Source: Edolisoma coerulescens (lineage: Eukaryota; Chordata; Aves; Passeriformes; Campephagidae). From it: a stretch of 64,000 bases of DNA. Shown here piece by piece: positions 49,247 to 62,600 of the stretch; the stretch's first letter is position 1; the number at the start of each line of letters is the position of its first letter. The position numbers and the translations under genes were made by a program. The notes under the pieces were generated by a model, which searched no databases, was not told the origin of the DNA, and saw only the letters and a program-made list of their open reading frames with translations. Where the stretch lies: the NCBI GenBank assembly GCA_013397115.1, contig VWZW01001228.1:124001-188000 (forward strand), written 5' to 3'.

Positions 49247-49797
49247 TGTGTTAGAAAAACAGACTACTTGTTGGGAGAATTGCCTTCTTAAAGTTTAGGG
49301 CTTGACATGCTTCAGTGATCTCAGACCTAGGGGTAGGTTAACAAACCTTAGGAAGAAGGATGACCAGTGATAGTGGACACAATGAATGCAGAATTTATGG
49401 GCCACAAAGTCTTCAGGCAGAACTCTCAAGATGAGGAAAAAACTGATAGACCCAAGTGAGCAACTGTACTGGAATCAGCTCCAACTGGGTAAAAGATAAT
49501 TCCAGCGGGGCAGATCGGGACCACCAACCCAAGAGGACTGAAGGACTGAGACTGTGGACTAATTAGCATGACAAGCAAGAGAATTATTAACCAACAGAAG
49601 ACAGGAATTAGTGTTCATTGGTTACAAGTTATGTAGGTCTCTATTAATTCTTTCCTTGCTAAAAAGTGTAAGTACTAAACATTTTGATAGCTGATGTGCT
49701 TGATTTGTGGGATTCCAGCAAGCACCTTGGATTGCTCAACTCTGAAATTAGATAATCCATGTTTCTCTTGAGTGTGTAATTATTGGCTTGTTGCACA
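49247..49797 (+). mobile_element. Probable ERV LTR
   Basis: A 551-bp block begins TGTG and ends TTGCACA, flanked by CCCCA (49242-49246) and CCACA (49798-49802), a possible 5-bp target-site duplication with one mismatch as in ERVL-class elements. The inside has the texture of an avian LTR: GGGCAGATCGGGACCACCAA and AAGAGGACTGAAGGACTGAG, a weak TATA-like TGCTAAAAAG near 49658, then GTGGGATTCCAGCAAGCACC. I see no clear polyadenylation signal. Ends and orientation are uncertain because TG and CA are common; the LTR assignment rests mainly on style and remembered likeness. Confidence 0.45.
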
Positions 49798-49802
49798 CCA
49801 CA

Positions 49803-52800
49803 ACAAATCAGATTTCTGCAGACAACACCACCTCTTAAAACTCTAAACACTTTTGGTAGTATCCATAATTTTAAACAAACAGGTTTCCCACTTGTCAATC
49901 ATAAGTCACATCCTAGTATCTATTACCTAAGAACTAATACCAAGTTCCATAAGGTTTTTTATTCCTTCTTATGTGGAAAAAGACACTTGAAATAGAGAAG
50001 AAAAAAAATCATGTATTTTGAGAAACATGCAAAAATCTCATTATTTCCCAAAATGAAAGGTATGAAGTGAATCTTACACATGGATTTATATAAGAACTTC
50101 TGAGCTTCAGTAGTCGTCTGACTCCTCACTGCCTCTGCCTCATTGGTATTCCAGCAATGTTGCATTGTCTGGAGACAGAAATACTAACACTTCAAGATAG
50201 TAGCAGATAATAATGTTGACATTTTAGTGTGGTAAACAAGTTTCAGCTGGACAATGTGGTTTGCATACATTAATCATCGTCCTTTAAGCAACTCATTCAC
50301 CAGATTGAGTCTAAATGGCTTAAACAACTGGATACACAAATACTTTTTGGTAAACTAGAAGCAAGGCAGTTATTGCTGAATTCTTCTTCCCACAAGCCAG
50401 CCTGTAAAAGAAACAGGAGGCACATGCTTCATGGAACAAGCTGCTGCCATCAGACAGAAGCTGCTTTTTTTCCTTCATGTAACCCTGTGACTGGCTGAAC
50501 TGGCATCACAGGACCAGAGCAACTGCACTATTCCAGACTAAAACTTGGATCTGGTTTGCAGTGTTATGGAGTTGTCCCTTTGTCTGGCAAAGCCCTGCTG
50601 AAAGTGCGGGAAGCAAGGAGTCATCACTGAGGGCTCCAGTGCCAGCAGGAAGCTGCCACCACCACTTTGGTTAATTCTGAAGTGCTTGCTTAGGGTAGGG
50701 CTCCTCTCCAGAAATGTCCAAGCAAGAGAGCTGGAAGCAGCTGGAATCAAACTGGAAGTATTTTCAGGAAATCAGCTGTTTGGATGATGAACAAAGAGAT
50801 CCAGGCAGAGCTAGTTACTTATGTAGGAAACACAGAAATAGAAAACCTACAGACAGGGTAGGCTGCCATGACTGCTTTACCTTCCTCCATTTCTGTCACC
50901 TCATGCAGATAACACAGAACCACTGGCTCGGGCACCACACAGCCATCTGCTGCTTGATTAAAGGAGTTGTAAGCAGATTTGTTCCCTCATCTCCCCTGAA
51001 TTCAGGCAGTTCTCCTGACTTATCCCTCCAGTATCATTTGCATGGCCACAGATAGAAAGGGGTGTGCTTCCACAGAGGAGATGGGAGTGAGAAACAGTCC
51101 TGGGGAGAAAATGGAAGAGTGAAAAATGGAAGAGTGGAGCTATGCTGGAGAAATAAACCATCCATTCAGAGGTGTTCAATGCAGAATAAACTACAATAAG
51201 AGATGAGATTTAACTGGCAGGGATTGATTCCACATACCCTTTTCCTCATCTCTTTCATATCTTGCTGGAAGGAAAAATTGTATTTCAAAGAACAGCTGTT
51301 AGAGATTCTGCCTTTTCCATAAGAAATCTGAAGCACTCAATTCCCATTATGATCCATTAAGCCATGTCTGACTGGAGACATTCTCATTAGAGCCCATTTC
51401 CTCTGACGGGATGCAGGAGGACTTCCAGCACAGAAATGATACAATATCACACACATACACACAGAAAAAAGCATCTTTATCATCTGTCTTGATTAAAGAA
51501 AAAAACTATAAACTAGTTAAAGCATTTATCATTCAGCCCTGTTATCTTCCACTCGACTTCATTCACACCACCCTTCAAAACAGAGCCACCACACAGCCCC
51601 ACAGACCTGAGTGTTTTCTGGTACTGACAAAGACTCTCACCTAAATGATGATGACACAGTCCTCATGGGCTAAAAAGCCTTGAGTTTGGCCAAAGCCTGA
51701 AGAAGGAAGGTCTGGACTTATGTACAAACCTGCTAACTCAGATGCTGCCACCACCACCATCATATGCATGGTCCCTTTGGTGGCTCTCTCCTTTTGCAGT
51801 ACCAAAGCCTCCATTTGCTCTGCAGACTCTTTTTTTTATTAACTTACAGTCTACAATTTGGCATGCAGTTGCTTTAATACTTTATTTTCATAACTGTATC
51901 TTCTGCCTCAAATACATTCATCACAGACTTAAATAAAAGCCTACCTTTAAGCAGATAAACAGCCCCAACAGAACTTCCCACAAGAGCCTGCAGTACTTCG
52001 TGGATGTTTTGGCAATGCTACTGAATTCATTTTGTCAAAGCAGGGTAGCAAGAATAAGCTCACAGTAGCTTTGCCTAACAAGTATTAGTAACATCAGTCT
52101 TGCTGATGCAAACCTGGCAAATAAACAAGTTCTGTACTTAACTGCATAGTGGATTGCTTAATAAGCACAGTATGTCTCCATAAAAGAAAATTAAATGAAA
52201 AAATAATTATAAACAAACACATTGACACTGCAGAAAAAAAATATACCATAATCATGTGGCCCAGTGTTATCACTCTAACAGAGTGTGCAATGCTATTAAT
52301 CATTGAAATACCCATGTTATTTTAAGAGCACTACAGAAATCTGCTCGTTAGTACTGGCAAGCCATTCCATCCCCCAAAATCAAAACCAAATTAAAATATT
52401 CTGAAGTTTTAAACCAGCCGAGGTGAAAACCCCTTTTGCTGCAGCTGAACCAAACAGAAACAGCAAATGTGCTAGTTCCATTTGAGATATCTCAATTTAA
52501 AAAGTTAATGCACCTCTTGTTTGCCACAACAAAGGAGTTACAAACGTATCACTGTCCCCTGTTTGCGTGGCCAGTGAAATCCTTTGAAGCTTTGTCATAC
52601 ACCAAACTGCTCCACCAAAACCCACGCACAAGAAGAGTATTTTTCCACTCAACATTAATTTTTTTTATTAATGTATGCACACAGCACTCACCTGTAGAAG
52701 ATATTTTAGAAACAGCGGACACATGAACTACTGGTGCAAAAAGGTGTACCCTGGGTCACCTACATTTAACCTCCAGGACATCAGTGAGCAACCAAAATGC

Positions 52801-53376
52801 AGAGAAACAGCAGCAAAATGCAGAGGAGCTTGGATTTCTAACTGATCAACACATGACACCAGTAACTAATTAGTTTCCAATTAGACTGTTTACATCCTTG
52901 CTGAAGCAAAACAATTGCAATATTTTATCTTGTTTTAGCAAAATAACCATTTACAGGCTATACAGAGCAGCATTCTGGTTAACATGCTATGTTTAATTGA
53001 ATGACAGATTTGAATGCTAGGTTTAAAAAAAAAATCAACCAAACAAAAAAATCCCACAAAAATACCCACAAGACAACATATTTATGTGATTTAAATTATG
53101 GTCTGACTGCAAAGCTCATTAGCTACAGAGATCAAAACATACCAGGATTTCCACACTGTGTGTTAACAAATTAGGCAGTTATCTTTAGACTCACAGGCTA
53201 AATTGCACCTCCACATAAATCTAGTGGGCTGCATTGCCTGCAATGAGCTGGAGTCAAAAAACTCCATAACATTAAAAAAAAAGGCAATATTTGAATTGAA
53301 TCTGGTGTTCTAACAGAAAGGTCTGCAGCTCCAGAGCCTGGTCATGTGTGCCCAATAAAGGCAGTTCCAGGGAGAG
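49803..53376. other. Unique noncoding DNA, nothing recognised
   Basis: No coding frame above about 113 codons (50714-51055, plus, no domain). Contains a 15-bp tandem duplication at 51107-51136 and AT-rich stretches, notably 52830-53220. Confidence 0.5.
51107..51136. repeat. 15-bp tandem duplication
   Basis: GAAAATGGAAGAGTG (51107-51121) is followed directly by AAAAATGGAAGAGTG (51122-51136), one difference. A small replication-slippage duplication. Confidence 0.85.
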
Positions 53377-54044
53377 TGCACATGTCACCTTGCATCGAGT
53401 GATGCCCTACAGTAGCGATACCCGGACAGCCCAACAGCACTCGCACCTAGGGGATTGTAATTCTCTCTGGATAGGGGGAACATCACAGTCCATTCCACCT
53501 GGCACATTGCCTTGCAAATAGAAAATTCACTGTGGGAGTGATGCTATGTTCATTTTTTGCCTTTTCTTTTATACACCATTTCATATAGCTTTTATGCATC
53601 CTCAGTGCTCTCAGCATGTATACTGGTAATTCCTTAAGTCCGATAACTGAGCACACTCCTAGTATTCTGTTAAGTCAGGAGACCAAACGTCCTGGAGGCC
53701 TCGCAGCTGGAGGCCAGAAAGCCCTATGCTATCCTGAGAAACCAAGGCCCTCTCTAGAACACATCCTATAAACTGAGATTAGGCCCATCCAGGGGGGAAT
53801 TCCTCAGGATGGGGGGGATATCACACTATTCATTCAAGCCCCTCATTGGGGAATCTTTGATAGACATGCTCATTTGCAAGGCCTATAGATTGTATACATG
53901 ATCTATCACGTGTGTGCATTTCAGCGCATTCCACCTTGGCGAACTGGAGCACCATTAAGGATCCTTAATTAAATACTGAGGTAAAACCCCCTTTTTTCCT
54001 TAACCATGCCTGGCTCTTAATTTTAAGACCAGAGAAGGGCAACA
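53377..54044 (-). mobile_element. Probable ERV LTR, minus strand
   Basis: Read on the minus strand the block opens TGTTGCCCTTCTCTGGTC at 54044 and continues with AAGAGCCAGGCATGGTTAAG. It has a good TATA box (TATAAAAG, plus-strand 53566-53573) some 470 bases in, and closes with CpG-containing sequence including GGGCATCACTCGATGCAAGG and GTGACATGTGCA. TG...CA ends, a TATA box placed late, and a short downstream part fit an LTR of about 670 bp. I found no convincing target-site duplication (GGAGAG and GGAGCT agree at four of six) and no clear polyadenylation signal, so the low-coordinate end is uncertain. No internal viral sequence was recognised. Confidence 0.55.
53566..53573 (-). promoter_or_regulatory. 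TATA box in the probable LTR
   Basis: TATAAAAG on the minus strand, a consensus TATA box, about 190 bases before the inferred 3' end of the LTR at 53377-54044. It supports the minus orientation of that element. Confidence 0.45.
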
Positions 54045-55047
54045 GGAGCTGCCATCTGCAATCCTACCCTGAGCTATCCCAGTACAGAACTACCAGTACT
54101 CAACAGGGTAAATAAAAACCAGGGGTTCATAAACTACACAGATTTATTTCTGCTTCTACCCCCTTCTGCAACTTGGGCAGAGAAGCAATTGCTCCTGTGC
54201 AAAAAGCCACTTAGAAGAGATCTTCCCAAAGGGCTCTTGGCGCTTTCCAATTAATTTTTCCATCCCAAACCCCTTACAGGAAAATTCCCCTGGAATCTGC
54301 ACCAAATTATTCCTATCATGCCTTTCCAGCTGTGCAGTCCCTTGACAGAAAGCACAATGGAGTTGTTATGCCTTCATTGTATCCAAACGGGAACTCCATG
54401 AAGACTGAGCTTGTTGTCCCCTTCTCCAAGTACACTTACACCTTGACTAATGACGGCCACAAGGCTTTCACCCTAGAAAATTTTATTTTAAACCTACAGA
54501 AGATTCTTCTCCTCTTTCTTCCTCCTGCATCAGATTGCACAGCACATTTTTTTATCTGCAAGCTTTCTAAGTATCTAAGTAGATAGCACAAATTTACACA
54601 CCTCGCCCCAAACTTCTGCGAAATAGAATAGATGCTTTGACTCAATTCCTGTGACAACCAGAAAAAACTACTTTCTGATGACCTGTAAGGACAGGTGATT
54701 CTCTACAGCCCTCCATTCACTTCTTGGGAGAAAACAGTACGACTAGGGTAAGCGATGCTGGGGAGGGGCAGTGACATTGCAAGTAAGTATCAGTTTGAAA
54801 AAGGTTTTTCAACAGAATTACAACCCTAACACCTCTATGCTTGCCTGTAAAAAGCCATTTTTTCTGTTGCTAAAGTGAAATGCATACTTGAATTTGTTTC
54901 CAAATGAAAAGCATTTTTCTCTAAATTAGATTCTTCTCAGCTTGCAGTTTATCCAACACTACAAGAGCTTTTTCAACAAAATGTGTTTTCATACAAAAAA
55001 CCTGAGTCTCATTACATTAACGGTTTCACCACTGGTTCACAGACCAA
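54045..55047. other. Unique noncoding DNA between an LTR and a CR1
   Basis: Two overlapping frames of 84 codons or fewer at 54332-54657 resemble nothing. No repeat recognised. Confidence 0.5.
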
Positions 55048-55540
55048 ATAGCCACCCTGGTGAGGCCCCACCTGGGACACTGCATCCAGCTCTGGGGCCC
55101 CCAACCTAAGAAAGATGTGGACCTGCTGGACAAATCCAGAGGAGACCACAAAGATGCTCAGAGGGCTGAAGCACCTCTGCTATGGAGACAGGCAGAGAGA
55201 GTTGGGATTGTTTAAGCTGGAGAAGAGAAGGCTCTGGGGAGAAATTAGAGCACCTTCCACTGACTACAAGAGAGCTGGAGAGGGACTTTTTACAAGGGCA
55301 TGGAGTGACAGACAAGGGGTTGACTGCTTTCAACTGAAGGTAGGTTTGGATTGGATGTTAGGAAGAAATTCTTTTCTGTGAGGGTGGTGAGGACCAGGCA
55401 CAGGCTGCCCAGAGAAGCTGTGGATGCCCCATCCCTGGAAGCATTCAAGGCCAGGTTATAAGGGGCTTTAAACAACCTGATCCAGTGGGACTTGGAACTG
55501 CAGGATCTTTACAGTCCCAACCCAAACCACTCTATGGTTT
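55048..55540 (+). mobile_element. CR1 LINE 3' end with ORF2 C-terminal relic
   Basis: A forward CR1 copy of about 490 bp. It opens with the phrase for 'LVRPHLGHCIQLWGP' (TGGTGAGGCCCCACCTGGGA), and one frame then reads RELGLFKLEKRRLWGEI, the conserved ORF2 C-terminus. Further on come AGGCTGCCCAGAGAAGCTGT (the RLPREV tail), CCATCCCTGGAAGCATTCAA, and the 3' UTR ending CAACCCAAACCACTCTATGG. The element is 5'-truncated at the end of the reverse transcriptase, frame-broken and missing some bases in the middle. It is more complete than the copy at 2088. Confidence 0.95.
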
Positions 55541-56470
55541 CAAGGACAAGAATCATCTCCCAGTTCTGTGCCTGCACAGGGTTTAGATCAGTGAGGTGCT
55601 ACTCACACTCTGGTAGCACCCTGAAAATCACCTTAGTTACCATAACCATTAATTTGAAGTACCCAAGCTGGCTGGGGATAAAATTAGAGGAAACTGAAAA
55701 ATTATATTGCACTGAAGGAGTTCAGTGCAAATACGATGCATATCGTGGTCTTGTTCATTTCTTATCAGAACAACAAAAAATGGCTGCTTAGGAAATTGTG
55801 ATTCAATTAGCATCATTTTCAACTTGGCAGGTTTGATTTGAAACAGATACAGTTCCCATGAAAAATTACTTTTGCATCTTAAGAGCACTGAGCCATCTGC
55901 TGTTCACAAAGTCGCTCATTAAAGAGCTGCCAGAACTTCTTTCAACCCTCAGCCCTCTCTTCTCCTCCTCAGTAAACAGTGATTCCCACCCCCAAAAAAA
56001 CCACAAACATAATACAAAACAAACAAAAACCACAAACAAAACAGAACGAGAAAACAAAAGAGGATAGCACTGGCACTTTGCTTAATTTTGAAGTACAGGA
56101 CTCCAGACCTTTCAGATCACCTGGGAATGATGAAACCATGATGGCATTGGCTCATTTGACAATTTCTCTCTTTTTTTCCTCCCCCTGCTAAATAAACTTA
56201 ATCACTCAGAATTGTTCTGATTTAAGCTTCAGCATTCCCAAAATGCAATTCTTCTGTCCAAACAGCCCCAGTTAACGTTCATTATTTTAGATTGACATTC
56301 AAAGATTTTATATGAACACACAGACTTAGATGCACACCACCAGCCCCATCTTAAAGGGGATTTGCTTAAGAAGCACATTAGTACCCAAAAAGCTGCTTCC
56401 CTCAGCTAATTAACTTAGAATGATACACTGTCAAGTGATATAATTGTGTAGATAAATACACCACTGTTTT
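55541..56470. other. Unique noncoding DNA, nothing recognised
   Basis: A 99-codon plus-strand frame begins within the CR1 end (55492-55791) and is a by-product of it. An A/C-rich low-complexity patch lies at about 55985-56060. Confidence 0.5.
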
Positions 56471-56495
56471 GGGGGGGTTACAGGGTTGGTTTGGG
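56471..56495 (+). other. G-quadruplex-forming motif
   Basis: A G7 run (usable as GGG-G-GGG), a TTACA loop, GGG, a 7-base loop and GGG fit the canonical four-tract pattern with loops of 1, 5 and 7. It is followed by a T/G-rich stretch to about 56518. Predicted from sequence only. Confidence 0.6.
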
Positions 56496-59400
56496 TTTGT
56501 TGTTTGTTTTTTTTTTAATTCATTGTGTACCTTTATAAGAGAAACTCTGCAACATTGGAATTCTCTGCAACATACAATCTTTCTACAATACTATAAAGAA
56601 AAAAAACTAAAAATCATTATCTGCAGCTATGCAATAAGGAAGAATGAAGATATGAATCAGTATTTTTCATGCTGCTCTTTGAAAGATTTTACCACAAGAT
56701 TCATACCATTATATCTCAAAGATATGAAGCAGTTCTTTTTTTCATAATTCATTCTTTTGAAGAGCAATAGAAAAATCTCAGAAATTAGCTATCAAAAATC
56801 TTCATTTTTCCTCAATTTTACAGTATTATCCAGGGAAAATTGCATAACTGCAGGCAGATGATATACAAGAGATGAAACACAGGGTCAAACATGCTTTTTC
56901 ATTAAACTTTCACCACCATTTCCTATTGAAGACTACAGACTGCAGAGACTGTTTCTAATTAACAAAGCACAGGTCTGGCACTATTCCGTATTTTTATGAA
57001 TAATGTTGGCAGCTACAAAAGCTCTGAAGAGAAATGAGACATAGCAGAGGATGAGCAAGTCAGCACAAGTCTCTATATGATTCTTTGTCAGGAAAGAGCA
57101 AGCATAATCCTCAAATGTATAGAAAGGAATTAGGAAGCAAGAATGCAATTTTTCTCCCCAAGTAAGGTATTAGCTACACAGATGTAGGATTAACCAAGAG
57201 TTCCAATAACTCACTTAAAAGGAACACCAAAAAATCAGGAGATGAGGCAGAGAATTACAATTCTGTCACAAGGTTATATGAAAACTCAGCACTGAGGGTA
57301 AGGAGCTCACTCTGTTTAGGAGATGAAAGCCAATAGCTAGGTGACAGGACTACAACATCTAATAAAAAGAAAAAAGAAGAAAATCACCTCCGGCAGAAAT
57401 TTAAATGTCCTTGAGGCTTTTTATTCTAGCAAAGAAAAGCATATGAAAAGGAATTTTTCAGCTAGAATTTAAACTTAAAACCAAACACATTGAAATCTGA
57501 GATTAGGTACAGAGTTTTTAATCAGAGGGAGTTAACTATTAAAATTAATTGCCAAGGAAACAGTCAAGCCTGCCTTTGAATTTCTTCACATGCAGACTGG
57601 TTGCCTTTTCACAAGATGCCCACAAGACAAATGCAAACCACAGGGCTCAGCACAAAGCTACAGGAGAGTTATATTCCAGCTCTTGCTCCCAAGGTCAGAC
57701 TACACAAGCCCTAAGCACTTTTTAACCCTTGCACTCCATGAATTTGTTCATCCAGCCAAGAGCAAATCTGAATGGTGCAGCTGGAAGTCCTTCAGATGGG
57801 ATTTGTCTTCCCCTGCATCAAGTCATCTAAAAGCTTACTGCTCACCCTAAACAAGCCAGTAGCTCCTCACAGCAAAAGCACTTCCAGAAGTGACCTCTTG
57901 CAGTCCAACTGTCCGTCCATCGTCCATCCCTCTACCTCCATCAAATAAGGGGGCAGCCCCAAAGGCTACTCACTTAACATTTGGGTGGAAGAAGGCGAGC
58001 AAGATGAATAGAAGCTTTCATGACAGGATGTAACACGACTAAAGACAAAAGCATGAATTGGTTACTCATTTCAATAAGAGCTTGTGAAGACAAACACAAA
58101 AATTTAAATACCCCTTTACATATGTAAAAATAGCTAGTGAAGAAATGTTTCCTCTTCTAAAAAATCCCATTAACTTGTTTGCCACTTAAATAGTCTCTGA
58201 ATACAAGCCAAAGAAATATTTTGGAAAATCTAAACAGCTGTGCATGATGCAGTTTTCCAGAGATTTACTCCAGACACTTAAGAGAGAAAAATCCTAGTAA
58301 TTGGAAAAAGAGGATAAAGCCACTAAAGAACAAGAAATGAGAGAGACTAAAGTGACACAGCAGGAAGAAAGGACAGATAACACAAATGCATCAGCAATTA
58401 CTTGTGATTTAAAACTATGCAAGAAGCATGTCTTATGTGAGCCTTAGAGATCATTTCAAAGGAGAGATACAGGGTGTTATGGGTTTGAAAAAGAGCATGC
58501 TAGATGTCTCTCTTTGGTCAGAGGAAGTTAAATGAAGCAAGGTTTGAAACATGAAAATTACAGTTACCCATTAATCCCAGTTCTGTTAACAGTCCCCTGA
58601 TTTTGAGGGCACATTTCTGCACCCGTGCAGGGAGGGCTCTTTAATTCCAGTCCCTGAGCTTTGGGATACAGCTACAATTAAGGAAAAAAAAGGAGAGGAG
58701 AAAAAAAAAAAAAAAAAAAAGGAAAAAATAACCCACCCCAGACAATCTCACACACACAAAATCCACATTTTTCTTCAAGTCCTTGAAAATGCATCTGCAG
58801 CTTGATAAGAATGACAAGATGATAAGCTGACACTGAGCAGGCTAACTCTCCTCTCATCTTTGGAGAGGCAGAAGAAATTTCAGACAATGCAGTAAACAAT
58901 GCTGAAAGACTGTCAAGCCAGAGATTAGAAAAATTGCCTGCTAGCTGGTGTTTAGAAAAACCTGCTACAATCAAAATGAAACCAGTATGAGTTTACATTT
59001 AATTCATGCCTCCAGTATTAATGGCCTCCATAGTGCCCCCTGACATTTAAACCTAAACAATAATTTGGAACAACAATTGCACTTTAGGTTTCTATCAGCA
59101 GTTTGATCCATCCAGGCAAGTAGTAAGGACAAGACTAGAATTTCAAGCTTCACTGTGGATTCTTCTAAAACACAGGTCTAATTAATGGAAACTAAAACAA
59201 AATCATAACCCAGTTGTATAATTTCTACTAGGAATGCCCTGTCTTATCAAGTTTTTTAATAAAAGATATGTGTTAATGTGACTGCAGAAAATCATTCTTT
59301 TCAGCAAATTTTTCATTCATTCAATCAGAGCCAGTAGCACAAAGATTTGCTGCTGGGCAATAACCCTAAATACTTGTAAGCATTCAACCCCATTTTCTTT

Positions 59401-59546
59401 CACAGAAATCATCATAAACTTAACAGCCTGTGCTATCCTTAAGGCAAACCTTACATATTTAATATATACATGTAGGCAGAAACAAATGGAACCGAACATA
59501 AAAAGCTGAGGCCTAAAATCCAGGCTACTTTATGCCTGTAACAAAC
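56496..59546. other. Unique noncoding DNA, nothing recognised
   Basis: Open frames are under 100 codons. The frame at 58678-58974 (minus) owes part of its length to the poly-purine tract at 58681-58730. No other structure recognised. Confidence 0.5.
58701..58720. repeat. A20 homopolymer in a poly-purine tract
   Basis: Twenty A in a row inside a roughly 50-base run of only A and G (about 58680-58727). It may be the remains of a retroposon tail, but nothing upstream is recognisable. Likely length-variable. Confidence 0.85.
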
Positions 59547-59696
59547 TTTGCATGCTGAACTATCAGTTAAAATCTCTTTGAAGACCATCCATGATGAACT
59601 GAAAGCTGCATCCAGCAATTTCTTCATCCAAGGGGAGGCCCACAACTCAAAACCCTTAACACTGAACTCGAGTCCTTTGGCCAACTCATCTAGCAC

Positions 59697-62600
59697 CTTA
59701 GAGAAAACAGAAGCCTCATTTATCAGATTAAGGCAGGAGAACGCAGTAGGGAAAGGAAATGCCACCAAAATATTTAGTTTCATACACTCACCCTTGTAGA
59801 GCAGGCTACGAATGTTCACATTCGTGCATTGCCTGACACAGAAACATCACTAAATTGTCAGCTAACGAGCAGGAAAGTCAATCTCTCTTTCAATTCTATC
59901 ACATATCTGACACTTGGTTAGCCCAGGGGATCAACTCAGACTGTAGTCAAAATAACAGCATAGTTTCGTGCTGAAATTACCAACTCTCCTCTTGCACTGC
60001 TGCCTTTCTTTCCCTCAGAAAAGAAGATAAAAATTTTGACATTTTAGGATTCTATGCTTAGAATTTTATGGGAGAGCTAACAATAAAAAAAAAAAAAAGA
60101 CATCTCTAAATACCATTTCCAACTACTTGCCAACAGATAAGAAAGTCACAGAGTTCATCCCTTCCCACACAGCCCCAGAAAAAAAGGATTCCAGAAGCTC
60201 AGTTACCACCCCAAGACATATTCCCACAGCCAAGCTACTAAAGCTGTAGAACAGAAGAAATAGCATTATTTAAGACCTTACTTACCCAACCAGGGCTGAG
60301 AATATTCTGATGTCTTTCAGGAGGCACCAGCAGAAGCAGCACATTTTATACAGCCAAGACAGACACACAGCATAGCAAAGAGAAGGGCTATGCATGACTA
60401 GGCAGCTCCCACAGCCAGTATTTCTGGCCCTGGGAAACAACACAAAGCCAGGTAAATATACACTGATAAAAACGCAAAACTTTCTCCCAAGGTAAGCAGG
60501 GCTCACAGCCCTAAAGAGACTCCCCAGACATCCCAACACAGCTGAACCCCTGCTGCTCTGGCACTCTCCCATTTGCAAGCAAAGACCAGACCCACCATTC
60601 TCCTCGGGTGCATTCCCTTCTTCTCCGACAGGGAAATGGGCCTTTATAGGACACACACAGTTAAACAACAAGACCTTCTCAAAAGCCCCAAGAGCCCAGC
60701 ACCAAAAAGCTGGCAGCCCCAAGAGCCCTCCCCCTCACACAGCAAAATTTACAGCCCCCTGCATTAGTGTGAACCCATTTTCACCTGCAGCAAGAGCCAG
60801 TGCTCAGGAGTGCTGCTCCCCACCATGGCAGCATCACTTCAGCATGGTGAGGGTGAAGCCAAGCAGAGGAGCAGAGCAGGCAGCTGGGGAGATAGTCTAT
60901 CTCATTTCTTTATTGCAAACACACCGGGATTGTTTATTTATTTGTTTCAACCTCCCTGAAGCATCAAAAACCTTCAGAATAAGCATAGCAGACCCTGAGC
61001 CAAAGCTTAATCACAGCTCCTGTGCTGTCAGCTGGCCCTTATTGAGCTGGTCCAGCCTTCAGGGACACACAGCTGAAGCAGACAGACTGCCTGAAGCTTT
61101 CAAACCCAGCTGCTCTGTACTTGGCATAGCACTGAAAACACACAGATCAAAGCAGTAGTTACCAACTCTGGTGTGAAAACTAAGGCAGCGGAATAGTTCC
61201 TTGAATATTACTTAGGATCAGTCTGTAGCTTTTTAATCAGAATCCCCATGACTTCTCTGTTGTAACCACAGGACATCTCTGCCTCTCGAGACCTACCTCC
61301 TTTCCCTTCTCCTTTATAGCCCATTTTATTTGGCAGCTGATCCTGTTGCTGAGCCATGCACAAAAAAAAAAAAAAGAATCCCCTACATATCTCTTTTCCA
61401 CACAATATTAGTAAAAATTTGTAGTTAAGGACTGGAGACTTTCCTTTTCAAATGCTTTTTCCAGAATTGCATTAAAGAGCAATCAGCAGTGGGCAATGAA
61501 GAAGGCCTCCAGAGGTAAGGGTCAGTAAGTAAAGGCAGTAATCTGTTATTTTGGTAAAACAACAGCAGGAACAATGTGTATGACTGCAGGCTTAATTATC
61601 CTGTGCTCTCATGGTGGGACTTCAGGGAGAGTGAGAGTACATGGTCTCTTTGAATTGTTGAAAATTCATTCCTGTAAACACCAAAAGTGCAGAAAAACTG
61701 GGTCAGCCTGGTTTTCTGCAAACACTCCAAACCAGCCTCTTATCCTGAGGTGCTCTCCCTGGAAAAAAAATGCTGTCAAAATTCAATGTCTCTTTAGTTA
61801 TTCCTACTTGCAGAAGATGGGGGATCCAGCTCTAACAGCACACAAATGGCTTCACCTCCAGTAAGGCATCCAGCAATGCAGCAGAAGCCACCACCAGATT
61901 TCATATAACACAAATTCCCCCGTCTCATGGCATGTTTGGCACTAAAACTGTCACCTTACTCAGTACTGAATCCCTGTGAATTCAAAATAAGCTTCTTCGT
62001 GCCTGTGTACAGCTCTAATCAAAGATGTTATCACTCAGGACTTGTGGGAACATGTGTGTCATTCATAAATTATGAACCAGACTTCTTTAAGCCATGGTGA
62101 TTACTACAGGTATGCAGCACAACGCAGAAATGCAATATTTACAGACCAATGCCTCACTAAAATGTCAATATTATAAAGCCTGTAACTGATTAGATTATTC
62201 TGGAGGAGAACTTAAGCAGATACAAAACAAACCAGCTTTTTTTGATGCTGACAGAGGCAGCACAATTTACCAGCTGTAAATTACAGCTATTTTTTTTGCT
62301 GCTTTCTTGTCCTCTGTTGCATCCATTACAGAGCAGGAATACCTGCACATCTTATGAAGACTGTCATAGAAAATAGTCTTGCAATGCAGTTCACTTTCAT
62401 CCACAAGTCTCTAAAAATACTTAAGACAGGAGAAATATTTTGAAAATGTGTTACATTATTATGGCTGAAACAAAACAAACAAACAAAAACTGTTGCAGAA
62501 GATACACATAATATTTTAATTTGAAATGAATGCCTACTGCAACCTTTTCCCCACCCCATATTTTTTCAAACTACTTGGTACTGTTATCACAGAGAAGGTA

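Noticed and set aside
60282..60722. 146-codon minus-strand open frame, cysteine- and leucine-rich
   Set aside because: Lies in locally G+C-richer DNA with few stops; no recognisable family and no supporting splice or promoter signals.
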